A stretch of 64,000 bases of DNA from Orbaceae bacterium lpD02 (GCA_036251875.1 CP133960.1:1594258-1658257), one strand, 5' to 3'. Shown: positions 10,949 to 21,412, numbered from the stretch's first letter. Notes: a model not told the origin generated them from the letters alone. Program-made: numbers and translations.

Positions 10949-12352
10949 ATGAACGTTATTGCATCAATTAGCGATGTTTTACAAGGCAAAATTGCCGTAG
11001 GTAGTACGATTACAGTTCAAGGCTGGATTAGAACTCGTCGTGATTCTAAAGCAGGGATTTCGTTCCTCGCTATCTATGATGGATCATGTTTCAACCCAAT
11101 TCAAGCCGTGGTGGAAAATACATTAACGAATTATCAAGATGATGTTTTAAAACTCACAACTGGCTGTTCACTTCAAGTAACGGGAAAAGTGGTCGAAAGC
11201 CCAGGGCAAGGTCAAAAATTCGAACTACAAGCAAGTGCAGTAAAAGTGTTTGGCTTTGTAGAAGATCCTGATACTTATCCAATGGCGGCAAAGCGTCACT
11301 CGATCGAATATTTACGCGAAGTCGCGCATTTAAGAGCAAGAACCAATATAGTGGGTGCTATTACCCGTATTCGTCATACTCTCGCCCAGGCCATTCATCA
11401 ATTTTTTGACGAACAAGGCTTTTTTTGGATTTCAACGCCAATCATAACCGCTTCTGACACGGAAGGCGCAGGTGAAATGTTTCGAGTATCGACGCTAGAT
11501 TTAGTTAATTTACCGAAAACCGAAGCAGGTAAAATTGATTTTGATAAAGACTTTTTTGGTAAAGAAGCTTTTTTAACCGTATCAGGGCAATTAAATGCAG
11601 AAACTTACGCTTGCGCGCTATCAAAAGTGTATACTTTTGGACCGACATTTAGAGCTGAAAACTCTAATACAACTCGCCATTTAGCTGAATTTTGGATGAT
11701 GGAACCGGAAGTTGCTTTTGCCGATCTTAACGATGTCGCCAAACTATCCGAAAAAATGTTGAAATACGTATTCAAAACGGTGCTAGAAAAACGTGCGGAT
11801 GATATGCAATTTTTTGCTGAACATGTAGATAAAGACGTGATATCACGCTTAGAGAGTTTTGTTAATTCTGAGTTTGCTCAAATTGATTATACTGATGCAA
11901 TCACAATTTTACAAAACTGCGGCGCTAAATTTGAAAACCCAGTAAGTTGGGGAATTGATTTATCATCAGAGCATGAACGTTACTTAGCTGAACAACATTT
12001 CAAAGCACCCGTTGTCGTCAAAAACTACCCCAAAGATATTAAAGCATTTTATATGCGTATGAACGAAGATGGGAAAACAGTAGCAGCTATGGATGTTTTA
12101 GCCCCTGGTATCGGTGAGATTATTGGTGGTTCACAGCGTGAAGAACGCTTAGCGATGCTAGATAACCGCATGGATGAGATGGGACTGAAAAAAGAAGATT
12201 ATTGGTGGTACCGTGATTTACGCCGTTATGGAACCGTTCCACATTCAGGTTTTGGGTTAGGCTTTGAGCGCTTAATTGTTTATATTACTGGGGTACAAAA
12301 TATACGAGATGTCATCCCATTTCCAAGATCGCCAAGAAATGCAAATTTTTAA
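10949..12352 (+). CDS. asnS: Asparaginyl-tRNA synthetase
   Basis: A 467-residue class IIb aminoacyl-tRNA synthetase: N-terminal OB-fold anticodon-binding domain (about 1-110, starting near the [14 protein letters not shown] stretch) and a class II catalytic domain with the final motif 3 segment [15 protein letters not shown]. The ATG at 10949 is chosen because AGGAACGAG precedes it and the length then matches E. coli AsnS (466); an in-frame ATG 30 nt upstream overlaps pncB. Synteny pncB-asnS-porin is as in E. coli. Confidence 0.97.
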   Translation: MNVIASISDVLQGKIAVGSTITVQGWIRTRRDSKAGISFLAIYDGSCFNPIQAVVENTLTNYQDDVLKLTTGCSLQVTGKVVESPGQGQKFELQASAVKVFGFVEDPDTYPMAAKRHSIEYLREVAHLRARTNIVGAITRIRHTLAQAIHQFFDEQGFFWISTPIITASDTEGAGEMFRVSTLDLVNLPKTEAGKIDFDKDFFGKEAFLTVSGQLNAETYACALSKVYTFGPTFRAENSNTTRHLAEFWMMEPEVAFADLNDVAKLSEKMLKYVFKTVLEKRADDMQFFAEHVDKDVISRLESFVNSEFAQIDYTDAITILQNCGAKFENPVSWGIDLSSEHERYLAEQHFKAPVVVKNYPKDIKAFYMRMNEDGKTVAAMDVLAPGIGEIIGGSQREERLAMLDNRMDEMGLKKEDYWWYRDLRRYGTVPHSGFGLGFERLIVYITGVQNIRDVIPFPRSPRNANF

Positions 12353-12612
12353 TAAAAAAATAGTATTGGAATCAATAAAAATATAAAAATGCTTATTTTT
12401 TAAGCAATTAAGTCAAGTTTTACACTATGACAGCTTGATTTATTAAAAGTTCACTTGATTTTAAAAAAAAATCGAGATACCGTGTACATGCATTTACAAA
12501 TAGATGATTACTTATGGTGAGTGGTCATCCTGATTCTGACACCAAACTCTCAATGGTGATAACCTAGAGCAGTGGCAGGTGTCTTAAATAACAACACCAA
12601 TGAGGGTATAAA
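12353..12612 (+). promoter_or_regulatory. Long leader/promoter region of the porin gene
   Basis: These 260 bases between asnS and the porin hold no gene. The first half is AT-rich; the second half (about 12515-12610) is more balanced in composition and probably lies in the 5' untranslated leader, ending in a GAGGG ribosome binding site. Enterobacterial porin leaders are targets of OmpR and of small RNAs; I could not identify an OmpR box or an sRNA pairing site with confidence. Confidence 0.35.
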
Positions 12613-13686
12613 ATGAAACGTAATCTACTAGCTATCGCTATCCCAGCGCTTTTAGTTGCTGGTGCAGCAAACGCATCTATCGAAATTTGGAACAAAGATG
12701 GCAACAAACTAGACCTATATGGCCGTGTTTATGCATTAAACTACCTTGGCGACAAAGGTAATACTATTGACGGTGAAGGCGATAAAACGACTGCACGTAT
12801 TGGTTTTTCTGGTGAAACTCAAGTAACTGATATGCTTTCTGGTTATGGCCGTTTTGAGTGGGAAACTCATACTGGTACAGATGCTGAAAACGAAACTCGT
12901 TATGCATTTGCAGGATTAAACTTTGGCGAATACGGCTCAATCGATTACGGTCGTAATGACGGTGTGTTAAAATCATTAACGGCTTACACTGACGTATTAC
13001 CTGAATGGGGCGGTAATGCTTCAAACAATAATTTCTATCTACTATCTGCTCGTACTGATGGTGTAGCGACTTACCGTAACTCTGGTCTTTATGGTTTAGT
13101 TGATGGTTTCGATTTTGCTGTTCAGTACGCAGACAGCAAAGAGATTGATCCATCAATAACTAGCCCGAGCGTAGCGCAAACTCTTGGCAAAAAAGAAGCT
13201 TATGGTATGACTGCACAATATGCTATCTTAGATACAGGTTTATCTGTTGGTGCAGGTTATGCAACATCAACTAAAGCTGGTGACGATGAAAGAGCTAAAA
13301 GCTGGATGGCTGGTGTTAAGTATGATGCATACGATCTATATTTAGCTGCACTTTATTCACATACATCATATGGTGTCAGTAAAGTCAAAGGTGTTGAATT
13401 AGTTGCACAATATGGTATCGACTTTGAAATTGGCCGTTTAACTCCATCTTTAGCATACATTCAACATAAATTGAATGATGCAATTGTCACAAATGGCGGA
13501 GTCTCTAGCCTAGCTTCTGATTATGTTGCTAAATATGTTGAAGTCGGTCTACAGTATGACTTTAACAAAAACTTAACTGCGCTTGTTGACTATAAAATCA
13601 ATCTTCTTGATGATGATAAAGGGTTCGGATACAGTAAAGCTGATACTAAAGACACTGTTGCTTTAGGTTTAATCTACCAATTCTAA
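12613..13686 (+). CDS. Trimeric outer-membrane porin (OmpC/OmpF family)
   Basis: A 357-residue general-diffusion porin. Signal peptide of 21 residues ending GAANA, mature N-terminus SIEIWNKDGNKLDLYG as in enterobacterial porins, constriction-loop (L3) motif close to LPEWGG, alternating beta-strand pattern, and the classic terminal phenylalanine (LGLIYQF) recognised by BamA. It sits where ompF sits in E. coli (next to asnS), but OmpC/OmpF/PhoE orthology cannot be assigned from sequence alone. As an OmpC-like porin it could be the partner of MlaA for the Mla system encoded earlier in this window (inference). Confidence 0.95.
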   Translation: MKRNLLAIAIPALLVAGAANASIEIWNKDGNKLDLYGRVYALNYLGDKGNTIDGEGDKTTARIGFSGETQVTDMLSGYGRFEWETHTGTDAENETRYAFAGLNFGEYGSIDYGRNDGVLKSLTAYTDVLPEWGGNASNNNFYLLSARTDGVATYRNSGLYGLVDGFDFAVQYADSKEIDPSITSPSVAQTLGKKEAYGMTAQYAILDTGLSVGAGYATSTKAGDDERAKSWMAGVKYDAYDLYLAALYSHTSYGVSKVKGVELVAQYGIDFEIGRLTPSLAYIQHKLNDAIVTNGGVSSLASDYVAKYVEVGLQYDFNKNLTALVDYKINLLDDDKGFGYSKADTKDTVALGLIYQF

Positions 13687-13717
13687 TTAAATCTTAATCG
13701 ATTTAATCATGATGATA

Positions 13718-13742
13718 AAAGGCACTTCGGTGCCTTTTTTTT
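13718..13742 (+). terminator. Intrinsic terminator of the porin gene
   Basis: An eight-pair GC-containing stem closed by a C(TTCG)G tetraloop (13718-13737), followed by a run of eight T (13735-13742). A textbook strong terminator 31 nt past the porin stop. Confidence 0.93.
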
Positions 13743-13843
13743 ACTTTATCAACATATTACCTATTTTTATCTTCTAACATATTGCACTTTTTTATATAGT
13801 CTGCTAAAACGCTAAAGACAATATATAATAAAGGTCATTTAAG

Positions 13844-14302
13844 ATGTTATTTACTACTCGCACACTAAGTGCTAAAAAAAATATCGCTCTCATCGCTCAT
13901 GATCACCTAAAAATAGCCCTGCTTAATTGGTGTAAAATCAATAAAAAGCAGCTTGCACACCATCATTTATGCGGCACAGGTACGACTGGCACACTAATCA
14001 AAAATGAAACTGGTCTTAATGTTACCACTATGCTAAGTGGCCCAATGGGAGGCGATCAACAAATTGGTGCGCTAATTGCAGAAGGTAAAATAGATATACT
14101 GATCTTTTTTTGGGACCCACTAAATGCGGTACCCCACGATCCTGATGTTAAAGCATTACTTAGACTGGCAACCGTTTGGAATATACCCGTTGCAACCAAT
14201 CAAGCTACCGCAAATGCTTTAATTCAATCACCAATATTTACTAATCAAGTAACCATTGATATTCCAGATTACCAGCAATACCTTACAGAACGGACAAAAT
14301 AG
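13844..14302 (+). CDS. mgsA: Methylglyoxal synthase
   Basis: A 152-residue enzyme converting dihydroxyacetone phosphate to methylglyoxal and phosphate, the bypass of lower glycolysis under phosphate or carbon stress. Catalytic residues match the E. coli enzyme position by position: Asp71 in GPMGGDQQ, His19-Asp20, and His98 in NAVPHDPDV. The TAG stop is immediately followed by the mdtH ATG, so the two genes are probably co-translated, a pairing not found in E. coli. Confidence 0.97.
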   Translation: MLFTTRTLSAKKNIALIAHDHLKIALLNWCKINKKQLAHHHLCGTGTTGTLIKNETGLNVTTMLSGPMGGDQQIGALIAEGKIDILIFFWDPLNAVPHDPDVKALLRLATVWNIPVATNQATANALIQSPIFTNQVTIDIPDYQQYLTERTK

Positions 14303-15517
14303 ATGCAAGTTCCCTCCCAAGCTCGTAAATCAGGTAAGATCATATTGCTGCTAGATAACTTATTTATTGTCTTAGGATTTTATGTCGTTTTTCCATTAGT
14401 GTCGACCCACTTTGTGGGTCAAGTCGGCTGGAGCGCTTTGTTTGTTGGTTTTGCCCTAGGTTTTAGACAATTTATTCAACAAGGTTTCGGGCTGATTGGT
14501 GGTGCTATCGCTGATAGATTCGGGGCTAAACCAATGATTATTTTCGGTATGTTTTTGCGCTGTATTGGCTTTGTTTCAATGGCATTGGCTTTTGAGCCTT
14601 GGATTTTGATTGTATCTTGTCTATTATCGGCTTTGGGCGGGTTGCTTTTTGACCCACCGAGAATGGGACTCGCTATAAAATTTACCCGGCCTCACGAACG
14701 TGGTAGGTTTATTTCGTTGTTAATGATACAAGATAATGCTGGTGCGGTTATTGGTGCATTAGTTGGCGGTTTACTAATTGATTATGATTTCCAATTGGTT
14801 TGCTGGTTAGGTGCATTAGTCTTTTTATTGTGCGCTATATTTAATCTCATCTATCTACCTGCTTATCATATTGCTTTAGGTAAAGCGCCTGTTCTTAGCG
14901 GAATCAAAATGGTTATGGCCGATAAAAAATTCACCTCGTATGTCTGGTCACTCACTGGTTACTATATTTTATGGGTTCAGGTCATGTTAATGCTACCACT
15001 CACTGTCGCTAAAATATCGGGTAGTCCAAGTTATGTCAAATGGATGTATGCAATTCAAGCCATTATTTCATTATCTTTTCTTTACCCACTCGCGCGCTGG
15101 AGTGAGACTCGTTTTCGTCTAGACCAAAGGCTAAAATTTGGTCTATTTTTAATGTCATTAGGTTTTATCCTAATCGCTTTTGTATCGGACGTTGCATTGT
15201 TATTTGTACTAATTGCCCTGTTCTATTTTGGTGCAATTATCGCAGAACCGGCTAGAGAGACTCTAAGCACCATTTTAACCAATCCTAAAGCAAAAGGAAG
15301 CTATATGGGGTTTAGTCGCTTAGGTCTCGCTTTAGGTGGGTTTATTGGCTATACTGGCGCAGGCTGGTTGTATGATGTTGCTTTAGAAATTGATTTACCA
15401 AAATTACCTTGGTTTATACTAACGCTTATCGGCATTGTGACATTGATCTATTTGCAGTATCTATTTAAAGATGAAGCGCCTGTGATAAAAAGTAATACCA
15501 AAAAATTGGTTAATTAA
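14303..15517 (+). CDS. mdtH: Major-facilitator multidrug exporter MdtH
   Basis: A 404-residue MFS antiporter, predicted 12 membrane helices, with motif [13 protein letters not shown] between helices 2 and 3 and strong similarity to E. coli MdtH (402 residues), including the segments [11 protein letters not shown] and [13 protein letters not shown]. coli MdtH contributes mild fluoroquinolone resistance when overexpressed; the natural substrate is unknown. Its start abuts the mgsA stop. Its 3' end overlaps the convergent yafJ 3' end by eight bases, leaving no room for a separate terminator. Confidence 0.92.
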   Translation: MQVPSQARKSGKIILLLDNLFIVLGFYVVFPLVSTHFVGQVGWSALFVGFALGFRQFIQQGFGLIGGAIADRFGAKPMIIFGMFLRCIGFVSMALAFEPWILIVSCLLSALGGLLFDPPRMGLAIKFTRPHERGRFISLLMIQDNAGAVIGALVGGLLIDYDFQLVCWLGALVFLLCAIFNLIYLPAYHIALGKAPVLSGIKMVMADKKFTSYVWSLTGYYILWVQVMLMLPLTVAKISGSPSYVKWMYAIQAIISLSFLYPLARWSETRFRLDQRLKFGLFLMSLGFILIAFVSDVALLFVLIALFYFGAIIAEPARETLSTILTNPKAKGSYMGFSRLGLALGGFIGYTGAGWLYDVALEIDLPKLPWFILTLIGIVTLIYLQYLFKDEAPVIKSNTKKLVN

Positions 15518-16280
15518 AAATTTGTTCACCCTGTTTAAATAGGCGCGATTCTCCGGATGCAATTTTTTGCCAAATTTCATTAGATGTGAGTGGACTAGTA
15601 GCAATCACCGTAACAACATCGTTAGGCGTTGTATGCTGCTGAAAATCAATTTCAACATCTTCATCAATTAACTTAGCCCGACCAAAAGGCGATTTACGCG
15701 TGAGCCAATAAATATTGGTCGAACAATAGGCAAATAAATATTGCCCATCAGAGAGTAACAAATTAAATACCCCCAACGGCCTTAGTTCATCAGCGCAGCG
15801 TTTGATAAATCGAAATACATTCGGCCAATTATTAGGCCTATTGTTATATCGCTGCTCAAGCTTGTTTAATATATAGCAAAATGCATATTCACTATCCGTT
15901 TGACCAATAGGTTCAAAACGGCCAATAGGTAATTTTTTATAATTGCTAAGCTGACCGTTATGAGCAAATGTCCAATTTTTACCCCATAACTCACGACTAA
16001 AAGGATGTGTGTTTTCTAAGGCAATTTTACCTCTATTTGCTTGACGAATGTGCGCAATAATCAATTTTGACTTGATGGGGTAATCTTCTAGCATTTTAGC
16101 TATCGGCGAAAAGCTACAAGCCTTCGGATCTTTAAACGTTCGGCACCCCTTTCCCTCATAAAAAGCGATCCCCCACCCATCTTTATGTGGCCCTTTATCA
16201 CCACCGCGCTTTGCGAGGCCCTTAAAACTAAAGCAAATATCAGTCGGCACGTTAGCGCTCATTCCAAGTAATTCACACAT
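15510..16280 (-). CDS. yafJ: Class II glutamine amidotransferase YafJ
   Basis: A 256-residue Ntn-hydrolase of the GATase type 2 family with the nucleophile Cys2 (MCELLGMS) exposed after Met removal and the glutamine-pocket motifs RQANRG and FAHNGQL. E. coli YafJ is an amidotransferase of unknown acceptor. It follows gmhA by 31 nt on the same strand, as in E. coli, and its last eight bases overlap the mdtH 3' end on the other strand. Confidence 0.93.
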   Translation of the reverse strand: MCELLGMSANVPTDICFSFKGLAKRGGDKGPHKDGWGIAFYEGKGCRTFKDPKACSFSPIAKMLEDYPIKSKLIIAHIRQANRGKIALENTHPFSRELWGKNWTFAHNGQLSNYKKLPIGRFEPIGQTDSEYAFCYILNKLEQRYNNRPNNWPNVFRFIKRCADELRPLGVFNLLLSDGQYLFAYCSTNIYWLTRKSPFGRAKLIDEDVEIDFQQHTTPNDVVTVIATSPLTSNEIWQKIASGESRLFKQGEQIFN

Positions 16281-16311
16281 AGTAAGCTCTACATATTAGG
16301 GTGGTAAAGAC

Positions 16312-16896
16312 TTAAGCTGTTTTAGCCATCTCTTGTTCGATTAATAAAATAAGAATATGAATAACTTTAATATGAATCTCCTGTACACGGTCGGCATAAC
16401 CAAAGTGAGGAACGCGAATCTCAACATCTGCTAAGCCATCTATTTTTCCACCATCTTTACCCGTTAAGGCAATCACTTTCATACCCTTTTCTTTAGCCGT
16501 ATTAATCGCTTTAATAACATTAGCAGAATTACCTGATGTTGAAATTCCAAGTAGCACGTCGCCTTTTTGCCCAACACCTTCAATATAGCGAGAAAAAATA
16601 GAATCAAAACCAAAATCATTACCAACACATGAAATATGGCTCACATCAGATATAGCAATCGCAGGGTATGATGGCCGATTGTCACGGTAACGCCCCGTTA
16701 ACTCCTCAGCAAAATGCATCGCATCACAGTGCGAACCGCCATTACCACAAGATAGTACTTTGCCGCCTTGTTTAAAGGAATTAGCTATCAATAATGCAGC
16801 ATTTTCAATAGATTGAATATTTTTTTCGTTATTGATGAAAGTTGCTAGCACCTCAGCAGATTGATTCAATTCATAACGGATAGCGTCCAAATACAT
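16312..16896 (-). CDS. gmhA: Sedoheptulose-7-phosphate isomerase GmhA
   Basis: A 194-residue SIS-domain enzyme that makes D-glycero-D-manno-heptose 7-phosphate, the first step to the ADP-heptose of the LPS inner core. The zinc and catalytic residues His61, Glu65, Gln172 and His180 all fall at the E. coli positions. First gene of gmhA-yafJ; its promoter is in the 199-bp region shared divergently with chaA. Confidence 0.97.
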   Translation of the reverse strand: MYLDAIRYELNQSAEVLATFINNEKNIQSIENAALLIANSFKQGGKVLSCGNGGSHCDAMHFAEELTGRYRDNRPSYPAIAISDVSHISCVGNDFGFDSIFSRYIEGVGQKGDVLLGISTSGNSANVIKAINTAKEKGMKVIALTGKDGGKIDGLADVEIRVPHFGYADRVQEIHIKVIHILILLIEQEMAKTA

Positions 16897-17095
16897 AATT
16901 AACTCCGATTAACTAGAAATTTATAAAATCATTTTAATAAATTATATATTAGTTTAAAACGTAAAAATTACAATATAATTACTCTAGCCAAGTTTATCAT
17001 ATACATAGTATAGTGATAAAAATTTAGCCATACTGGTAATAAATGAATTAAGATAATTAAGCCCAATATTTGACTTGCCCAGAGAGTATTGACCA

Positions 17096-18187
17096 ATGAC
17101 ACATAAATGTAAATCCAAACATAAAGAATACGCGCTGATATTAACACTTATAACATTACCTGTTTTATATTACTTTCAAAATAATCATAATTTGTTCATT
17201 ATTGTTATGGTTAATATTTTATCTTTAACCAGTATTTTATATAGTGCTTTCAGCGTTGTACGCCATGCCGATGTATTAGCTCATCGTCTTGGTGAACCTT
17301 TTGGTTCTTTAATTTTAAGTTTATCAGTCGTCATCTTAGAAGTTAGCTTAATATCAGCGTTAATGGCAACAGGCGAGGCCGAACCGACCTTAATGCGAGA
17401 TACGTTATTCTCAGTTATTATTATTGTAATTGGCGGACTCGTCGGCGTTGCCTTATTGATTGGTGGTCAAAAGTTTGAAACTCAGCATGTAAATTTGGCA
17501 GGAATTAAACAATATTTAATATCAATTATTCCATTAGCCTTTATTGTTTTAGTCTTGCCAAGAACATTACCCAATAACTCTTTTTCACCTTTACAAATGG
17601 GGGTAGTTTCAGGTCTGTCTGCCGCGATGTATGCAGTTTTTTTAATTATCCAGACCAGAACACATCAGGAGCTATTTATTTATGAGCATGAAGATGAAGA
17701 GAATGACGAGAGCGGCCACCATGGTAAACCGTCACCGCATAATAATTGGTGGCATGCGGCTTGGCTTATTATTCATCTCATTGCGGTAATAGTGATAACA
17801 AAAATGAATGCAATACCACTCGATCACTTATTAGACGCGACAAATGCACCTCCTGCATTTACAGGATTTCTAGTCGCATTACTAATTTTATCACCAGAGG
17901 GACTGGGCGCATTAAATGCGGTCATTAATAATCACGTACAACGTGCAATGAATATCTTTTTTGGCTCAGTTATCGCAACCATTTCATTAACCGTACCAAC
18001 AGTCTGTTTGATTGCTTATGCCACTAACCAACATCTTGAATTTGGCTTATCAATACCAAATATTGTTATTTTATCCACCGCGCTATTATTATCTGTTGTC
18101 TCATTTTTGACTGGAAAAACCAATCAATTAAACGGCACCGCACATTTAATTGTATTTGCCGCTTATATCATGATTTTATTATCTTGA
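17096..18187 (+). CDS. chaA: Calcium/proton (sodium/proton) antiporter ChaA
   Basis: A 363-residue CaCA-superfamily cation exchanger with about ten to eleven membrane helices in two inverted repeats. The cytoplasmic acidic and histidine-rich loop (about residues 197-210, EHEDEENDESGHHG) separates the halves. The repeat motifs LGEPFGSLILSLSVVILEV and ALLILSPEGLGALNAV carry the conserved glutamates. E. coli ChaA (366 residues) exchanges Ca2+, Na+ and K+ for H+, mainly at alkaline pH. A GAGAG ribosome binding site precedes the start, and a hairpin terminator follows. Confidence 0.95.
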   Translation: MTHKCKSKHKEYALILTLITLPVLYYFQNNHNLFIIVMVNILSLTSILYSAFSVVRHADVLAHRLGEPFGSLILSLSVVILEVSLISALMATGEAEPTLMRDTLFSVIIIVIGGLVGVALLIGGQKFETQHVNLAGIKQYLISIIPLAFIVLVLPRTLPNNSFSPLQMGVVSGLSAAMYAVFLIIQTRTHQELFIYEHEDEENDESGHHGKPSPHNNWWHAAWLIIHLIAVIVITKMNAIPLDHLLDATNAPPAFTGFLVALLILSPEGLGALNAVINNHVQRAMNIFFGSVIATISLTVPTVCLIAYATNQHLEFGLSIPNIVILSTALLLSVVSFLTGKTNQLNGTAHLIVFAAYIMILLS

Positions 18188-18202
18188 TGCAATCTAAAAA
18201 GA

Positions 18203-18232
18203 AAAGGCTAACCTTTGTATTTGTTAGCCTTT
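18203..18232 (+). terminator. Hairpin terminator after chaA
   Basis: Perfect ten-base-pair stem AAAGGCTAAC/GTTAGCCTTT with a ten-nt loop, 15 nt past the chaA stop. The 3' arm ends in TTT and the T run is short, so efficiency is uncertain. It also lies just past the 3' end of the convergent tRNA gene and may serve both. Confidence 0.7.
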
Positions 18233-18276
18233 AAGATATGAAATGACTTAAGTTGAGTTTAAATGATTTTATTAAA

Positions 18277-18364
18277 TGGCGGTGAGGAAGGGATTCGAAC
18301 CCTTGATACGTTGCCGTATACACACTTTCCAGGCGTGCTCCTTCAGCCACTCGGACACCTCACC
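18277..18364 (-). tRNA. tRNA-Ser (anticodon GGA)
   Basis: An 88-nt type II tRNA with long variable arm. The acceptor stem pairs GGTGAGG (18364-18358) with CCTCACC (18287-18281), the T-loop segment GGTTCGAATCC is present, the anticodon loop reads CTGGAAA giving GGA, and the discriminator G plus an encoded CCA follow (18280-18277). It decodes UCC and UCU serine codons. No integrase or repeated 3' end is visible nearby, so there is no sign of use as an attachment site. Confidence 0.96.
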
Positions 18365-18451
18365 ACGTTTATTAAGGCGCATACTATAATCGCCAGCCAT
18401 AATTAGGTCAAGCCATTATTATGCATGCCAGCTATAATTGGCTAATTAATA

Positions 18452-18541
18452 CTAGTTAGTTGCAACAATAACACCAAAAATAGCAAGTATAATTAAAACA
18501 CCGACAACAGCCATTAGGGCTAATTTAAAATTAGTACTCAT
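18452..18541 (-). CDS. ynhF: 29-residue single-helix membrane protein, YnhF type
   Basis: A small open frame of 29 codons with a good ribosome binding site (AAGGAA, about nine nt before the ATG). It begins MSTNFKLALM and continues as one hydrophobic helix to a VATN end. Length, the MST(N/D)xK start and a single membrane helix match E. coli YnhF, a 29-residue inner-membrane protein of unknown function. It sits between tRNA-Ser and prc; its stop is 87 nt from the tRNA. The match is recalled from memory over a short hydrophobic sequence, so orthology is likely but not proven. Confidence 0.7.
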   Translation of the reverse strand: MSTNFKLALMAVVGVLIILAIFGVIVATN

Positions 18542-18562
18542 TGCATAGGTTCCTTACTTTTG

Positions 18563-20653
18563 TTACTTACTTAAGTTGATTAACTGCAATCCCGTGGGCA
18601 ATGCAGAAGTCATTGTTTGTGGATAAAATTTTTCAAAATCTAATAGGATCTCAACCGTTTCATCCAAATATGCATCTCGAATTTTAAAATCTTTAGGTAA
18701 ATCATCTAAGTTTTTAATTTCCGATAAATTTTCTCGTTTTAAACGCTCATTCATTCTTAGTAAGAATTTATGATCATTTTGTTCTTGTTCTTTTTCACGA
18801 TAATTTTTATTTAAAGAAACAATATATTGCTGATCTCTTTTCGCATTATAATCGACAATATCTTGTTCTAAATAATTAAACTCAGGCTCTTGTGCAATTC
18901 TTATTTTATGCAAGCGAGTTAATTCCGGTAGAATCGATTTAATATTAAAAAAAGTTTTATAATTAGCAATAGCAACCTTATCCCAAGGTAATGCATTATC
19001 TAGATAACGCTCACCAGTTTCATCAACATATTGCAGCGAACTAATTTCAATGTCGGGCTCTACCCCTTTTAACTGGGTACTACCACCGTTGATACGGTAA
19101 AATTTTTGAATGGTGTATTGTACTCCACCTAATTCAGGCCAGTCTGGATGAAATTTAGCATCGATTGGATACGCAATATTGCGGGAGGTTTGTACAGTCC
19201 CTTTACCATAGGTATTCTCACCCACAATAACTGCTCGACCATAATCTTGCAATGCGGCTGAAAAAATCTCAGATGCCGAAGCACTATAACGATTAACCAT
19301 TACGGCAATAGGGGCGTTATAATATGCATAATCCTCTTTATCATCATACACAACTAAATGCTGCATATTATCTTTAACTTGAACCACCGGACCCTTATTA
19401 ATAAATAACCCCGTTAGTGCAATAACTTCAGCGAGCGAACCCCCACCATTATTACGTAAATCAATAATAATACCTTTTAACTGCTTTTGGTTTGCTTCAA
19501 TCAGCAATTGTGAGACTTTTTCTGTCAAACCAATATAAAAGCTAGGAATTTCAATTATACCTATATTGCCTCGCGAAGTATCTTTAAAGGACAATTTCGC
19601 TTCGCGATCTTCAAAATGAATTTTATCTCGTTTTATTTCGATCGTTTTAGGCTTGCTATTATTGCCTGCTGGTAAAATTTCTAAAGTAACTATCGTACCT
19701 TTGGGTCCTCTGATTTTCTCGACAATGTCATCGAGCCGCCAACCAATCACATCTTCAAATACTTTACCTTTTTGACCTACACCTATAATGCGATCACCTA
19801 TAGCTAATTGTTTACTTCTATCTGCTGGGCCTCCCGTAACAAACGAAACTACTTGAGTATAATCACCTTCTTGATTTAAGGTTGCCCCTATTCCTTCAAA
19901 AGATAGACTCATTTCTGAATCAAAGTCACGTTTTATGCGCGGAGCTAAATAGCTAGTATGAGGATCGATCTCTTTTGCAAAAGCATTCATAAAAACTTGA
20001 AACGCATCCTCGGGCTTAGTCTGAACGAGCGTTCTTAACATTTGATTATAGCGTTTAGACAATGTTTCTCGAATCTGTTCTTCGTTTTTTCCTGTCAATG
20101 CTAGACTCAATTCATCATATTTAACTCGCTTACGCCAAAAATCGTTGAGCTCATCTTCAGTCGCAGACCAAGCAATATCTTCTCGATTAAAATCAATAGA
20201 TTCATTAGTACTAAAATCCATTGGTTCAGATAATAATTGCAAGGCATATTGATAACGTTCAAATCGCTTTTTAGCTGCTAAGTTGTATATATCAAAAGCC
20301 GTTTTTACATCACCATTTTTCAGCTCTTTACCTAAGTTAGTCTGCTTTTCACGGAACTGGTCAAGATCATTTTTAACAAAATACGATTTATTGTTATCGA
20401 GCAGCTTAAAATAGCGATCAAAAATCTTAGAAGAAAAAACACCATCTAAATCAAAATCACGAAAATGAGATTGAGTAAAATAATTTGTTACCCGACGTGC
20501 AACGACCTTATGAATTGGCTCAGCCTGAAGAATAGGCAACTGTTCAAGCGTATAGTTTTTTGCCTGAGTAGGGTTAACAAATAATAACCCCACGATAAAA
20601 ATAGCACCTAAGAAATAACACTTATCAGACAAACAACCTATTATTTTCTTCAT
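18563..20653 (-). CDS. prc: Tail-specific periplasmic protease Prc (Tsp)
   Basis: A 696-residue periplasmic protease that degrades proteins with nonpolar C-termini and, in E. coli, trims FtsI and controls MepS with NlpI. Signal peptide of about 31 residues ending PTQA, N-terminal helical region, PDZ domain (about 248-325) and S41 protease domain with the Ser459/Lys484 dyad (RYSASAS and TYGKGTVQ), 25 residues apart as in E. coli. It is 24 nt downstream of proQ and probably co-transcribed, as in E. coli. Confidence 0.97.
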   Translation of the reverse strand: MKKIIGCLSDKCYFLGAIFIVGLLFVNPTQAKNYTLEQLPILQAEPIHKVVARRVTNYFTQSHFRDFDLDGVFSSKIFDRYFKLLDNNKSYFVKNDLDQFREKQTNLGKELKNGDVKTAFDIYNLAAKKRFERYQYALQLLSEPMDFSTNESIDFNREDIAWSATEDELNDFWRKRVKYDELSLALTGKNEEQIRETLSKRYNQMLRTLVQTKPEDAFQVFMNAFAKEIDPHTSYLAPRIKRDFDSEMSLSFEGIGATLNQEGDYTQVVSFVTGGPADRSKQLAIGDRIIGVGQKGKVFEDVIGWRLDDIVEKIRGPKGTIVTLEILPAGNNSKPKTIEIKRDKIHFEDREAKLSFKDTSRGNIGIIEIPSFYIGLTEKVSQLLIEANQKQLKGIIIDLRNNGGGSLAEVIALTGLFINKGPVVQVKDNMQHLVVYDDKEDYAYYNAPIAVMVNRYSASASEIFSAALQDYGRAVIVGENTYGKGTVQTSRNIAYPIDAKFHPDWPELGGVQYTIQKFYRINGGSTQLKGVEPDIEISSLQYVDETGERYLDNALPWDKVAIANYKTFFNIKSILPELTRLHKIRIAQEPEFNYLEQDIVDYNAKRDQQYIVSLNKNYREKEQEQNDHKFLLRMNERLKRENLSEIKNLDDLPKDFKIRDAYLDETVEILLDFEKFYPQTMTSALPTGLQLINLSK

Positions 20654-20677
20654 TTACAATCTCATTTTATCTGAAAA

Positions 20678-21310
20678 CTATAATAAAATACGATCTGGTG
20701 TGATCGTTAGCTCCATGCCTGATGGAATTTTAACTCTTATATGCCCTTTTTCAATACTAGACACAACTACTGATATTGGTTTAGTGCCGATTAATACTTT
20801 AATGGCTAAACCTATTTTCAGCTGCCCCATATCAATATTTTGTAAAACAGGCTTGATTTGGCTGTTATCTTTATTTTTAGCTACAGATGAATTGTTATTA
20901 CGTCGATTATTAGTCGTTTTATTTTTTATTTTGTCAGAACGAGAGGGTTTATCTCTATTTTCTGCTACCCTTTTGGCTTTCGCTTTTTCCTTGCTTGCTT
21001 TTAACTCTGCTTGAGCATGCTCAGCTTGTTGACTAGTAACGGTATCACAAACGTTTCCGTCCAAGTCAACACGATTAACGCCGTTTTTGAGGCAGTATAA
21101 ATAACGCCAACTTACGGTATATGAACGTAGTGCTACTCGCAATTTAGTTTTACTGAACCGTTCATCATGGGCGAATTTTTCAACAAGATCTTGAAAAATA
21201 CCAATTTTTAATGGTCTCGCTTCCCCCTCAATGGTAAAACACTTAGGGAAGTGATTAGATAGGTAAGCAATGATTTCTTTACTATTTTTTAATTCTGGTT
21301 GCGTATCCAT
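20678..21310 (-). CDS. proQ: RNA chaperone ProQ
   Basis: A 210-residue FinO-family RNA-binding protein that stabilises sRNAs and mRNA 3' ends. FinO domain (about 5-125, with the stretch [16 protein letters not shown]), a Lys/Arg-rich linker (about 120-155) and a C-terminal Tudor-like domain (about 160-210). The ATG at 21310 is preferred over one four codons upstream because GGA lies seven nt before it and the protein then starts like E. coli ProQ (232 residues). The linker is shorter than in E. coli. Upstream partner msrC (yebR) is not adjacent. Confidence 0.95.
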   Translation of the reverse strand: MDTQPELKNSKEIIAYLSNHFPKCFTIEGEARPLKIGIFQDLVEKFAHDERFSKTKLRVALRSYTVSWRYLYCLKNGVNRVDLDGNVCDTVTSQQAEHAQAELKASKEKAKAKRVAENRDKPSRSDKIKNKTTNNRRNNNSSVAKNKDNSQIKPVLQNIDMGQLKIGLAIKVLIGTKPISVVVSSIEKGHIRVKIPSGMELTITPDRILL

Positions 21311-21412
21311 TGATAATTCCATTACAGCTATATTTTATGTTATTAAAAACCATAGGGATAAAGTATATCCTAGCTTAGCCCTTTAGCAAATAGATATTAG
21401 TAAAGAAATAAT

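Noticed and set aside
12764-13156. 130-codon open frame opposite the porin gene
   Set aside because: It is the antisense shadow of the porin coding sequence, with no ribosome binding site and a residue composition (His, Gln, Tyr rich) that reflects codon complementarity.
18277-18364. tRNA-Ser as an integration (attachment) site
   Set aside because: No integrase and no duplicated tRNA 3' end is visible on either side; neighbouring genes are core genes.
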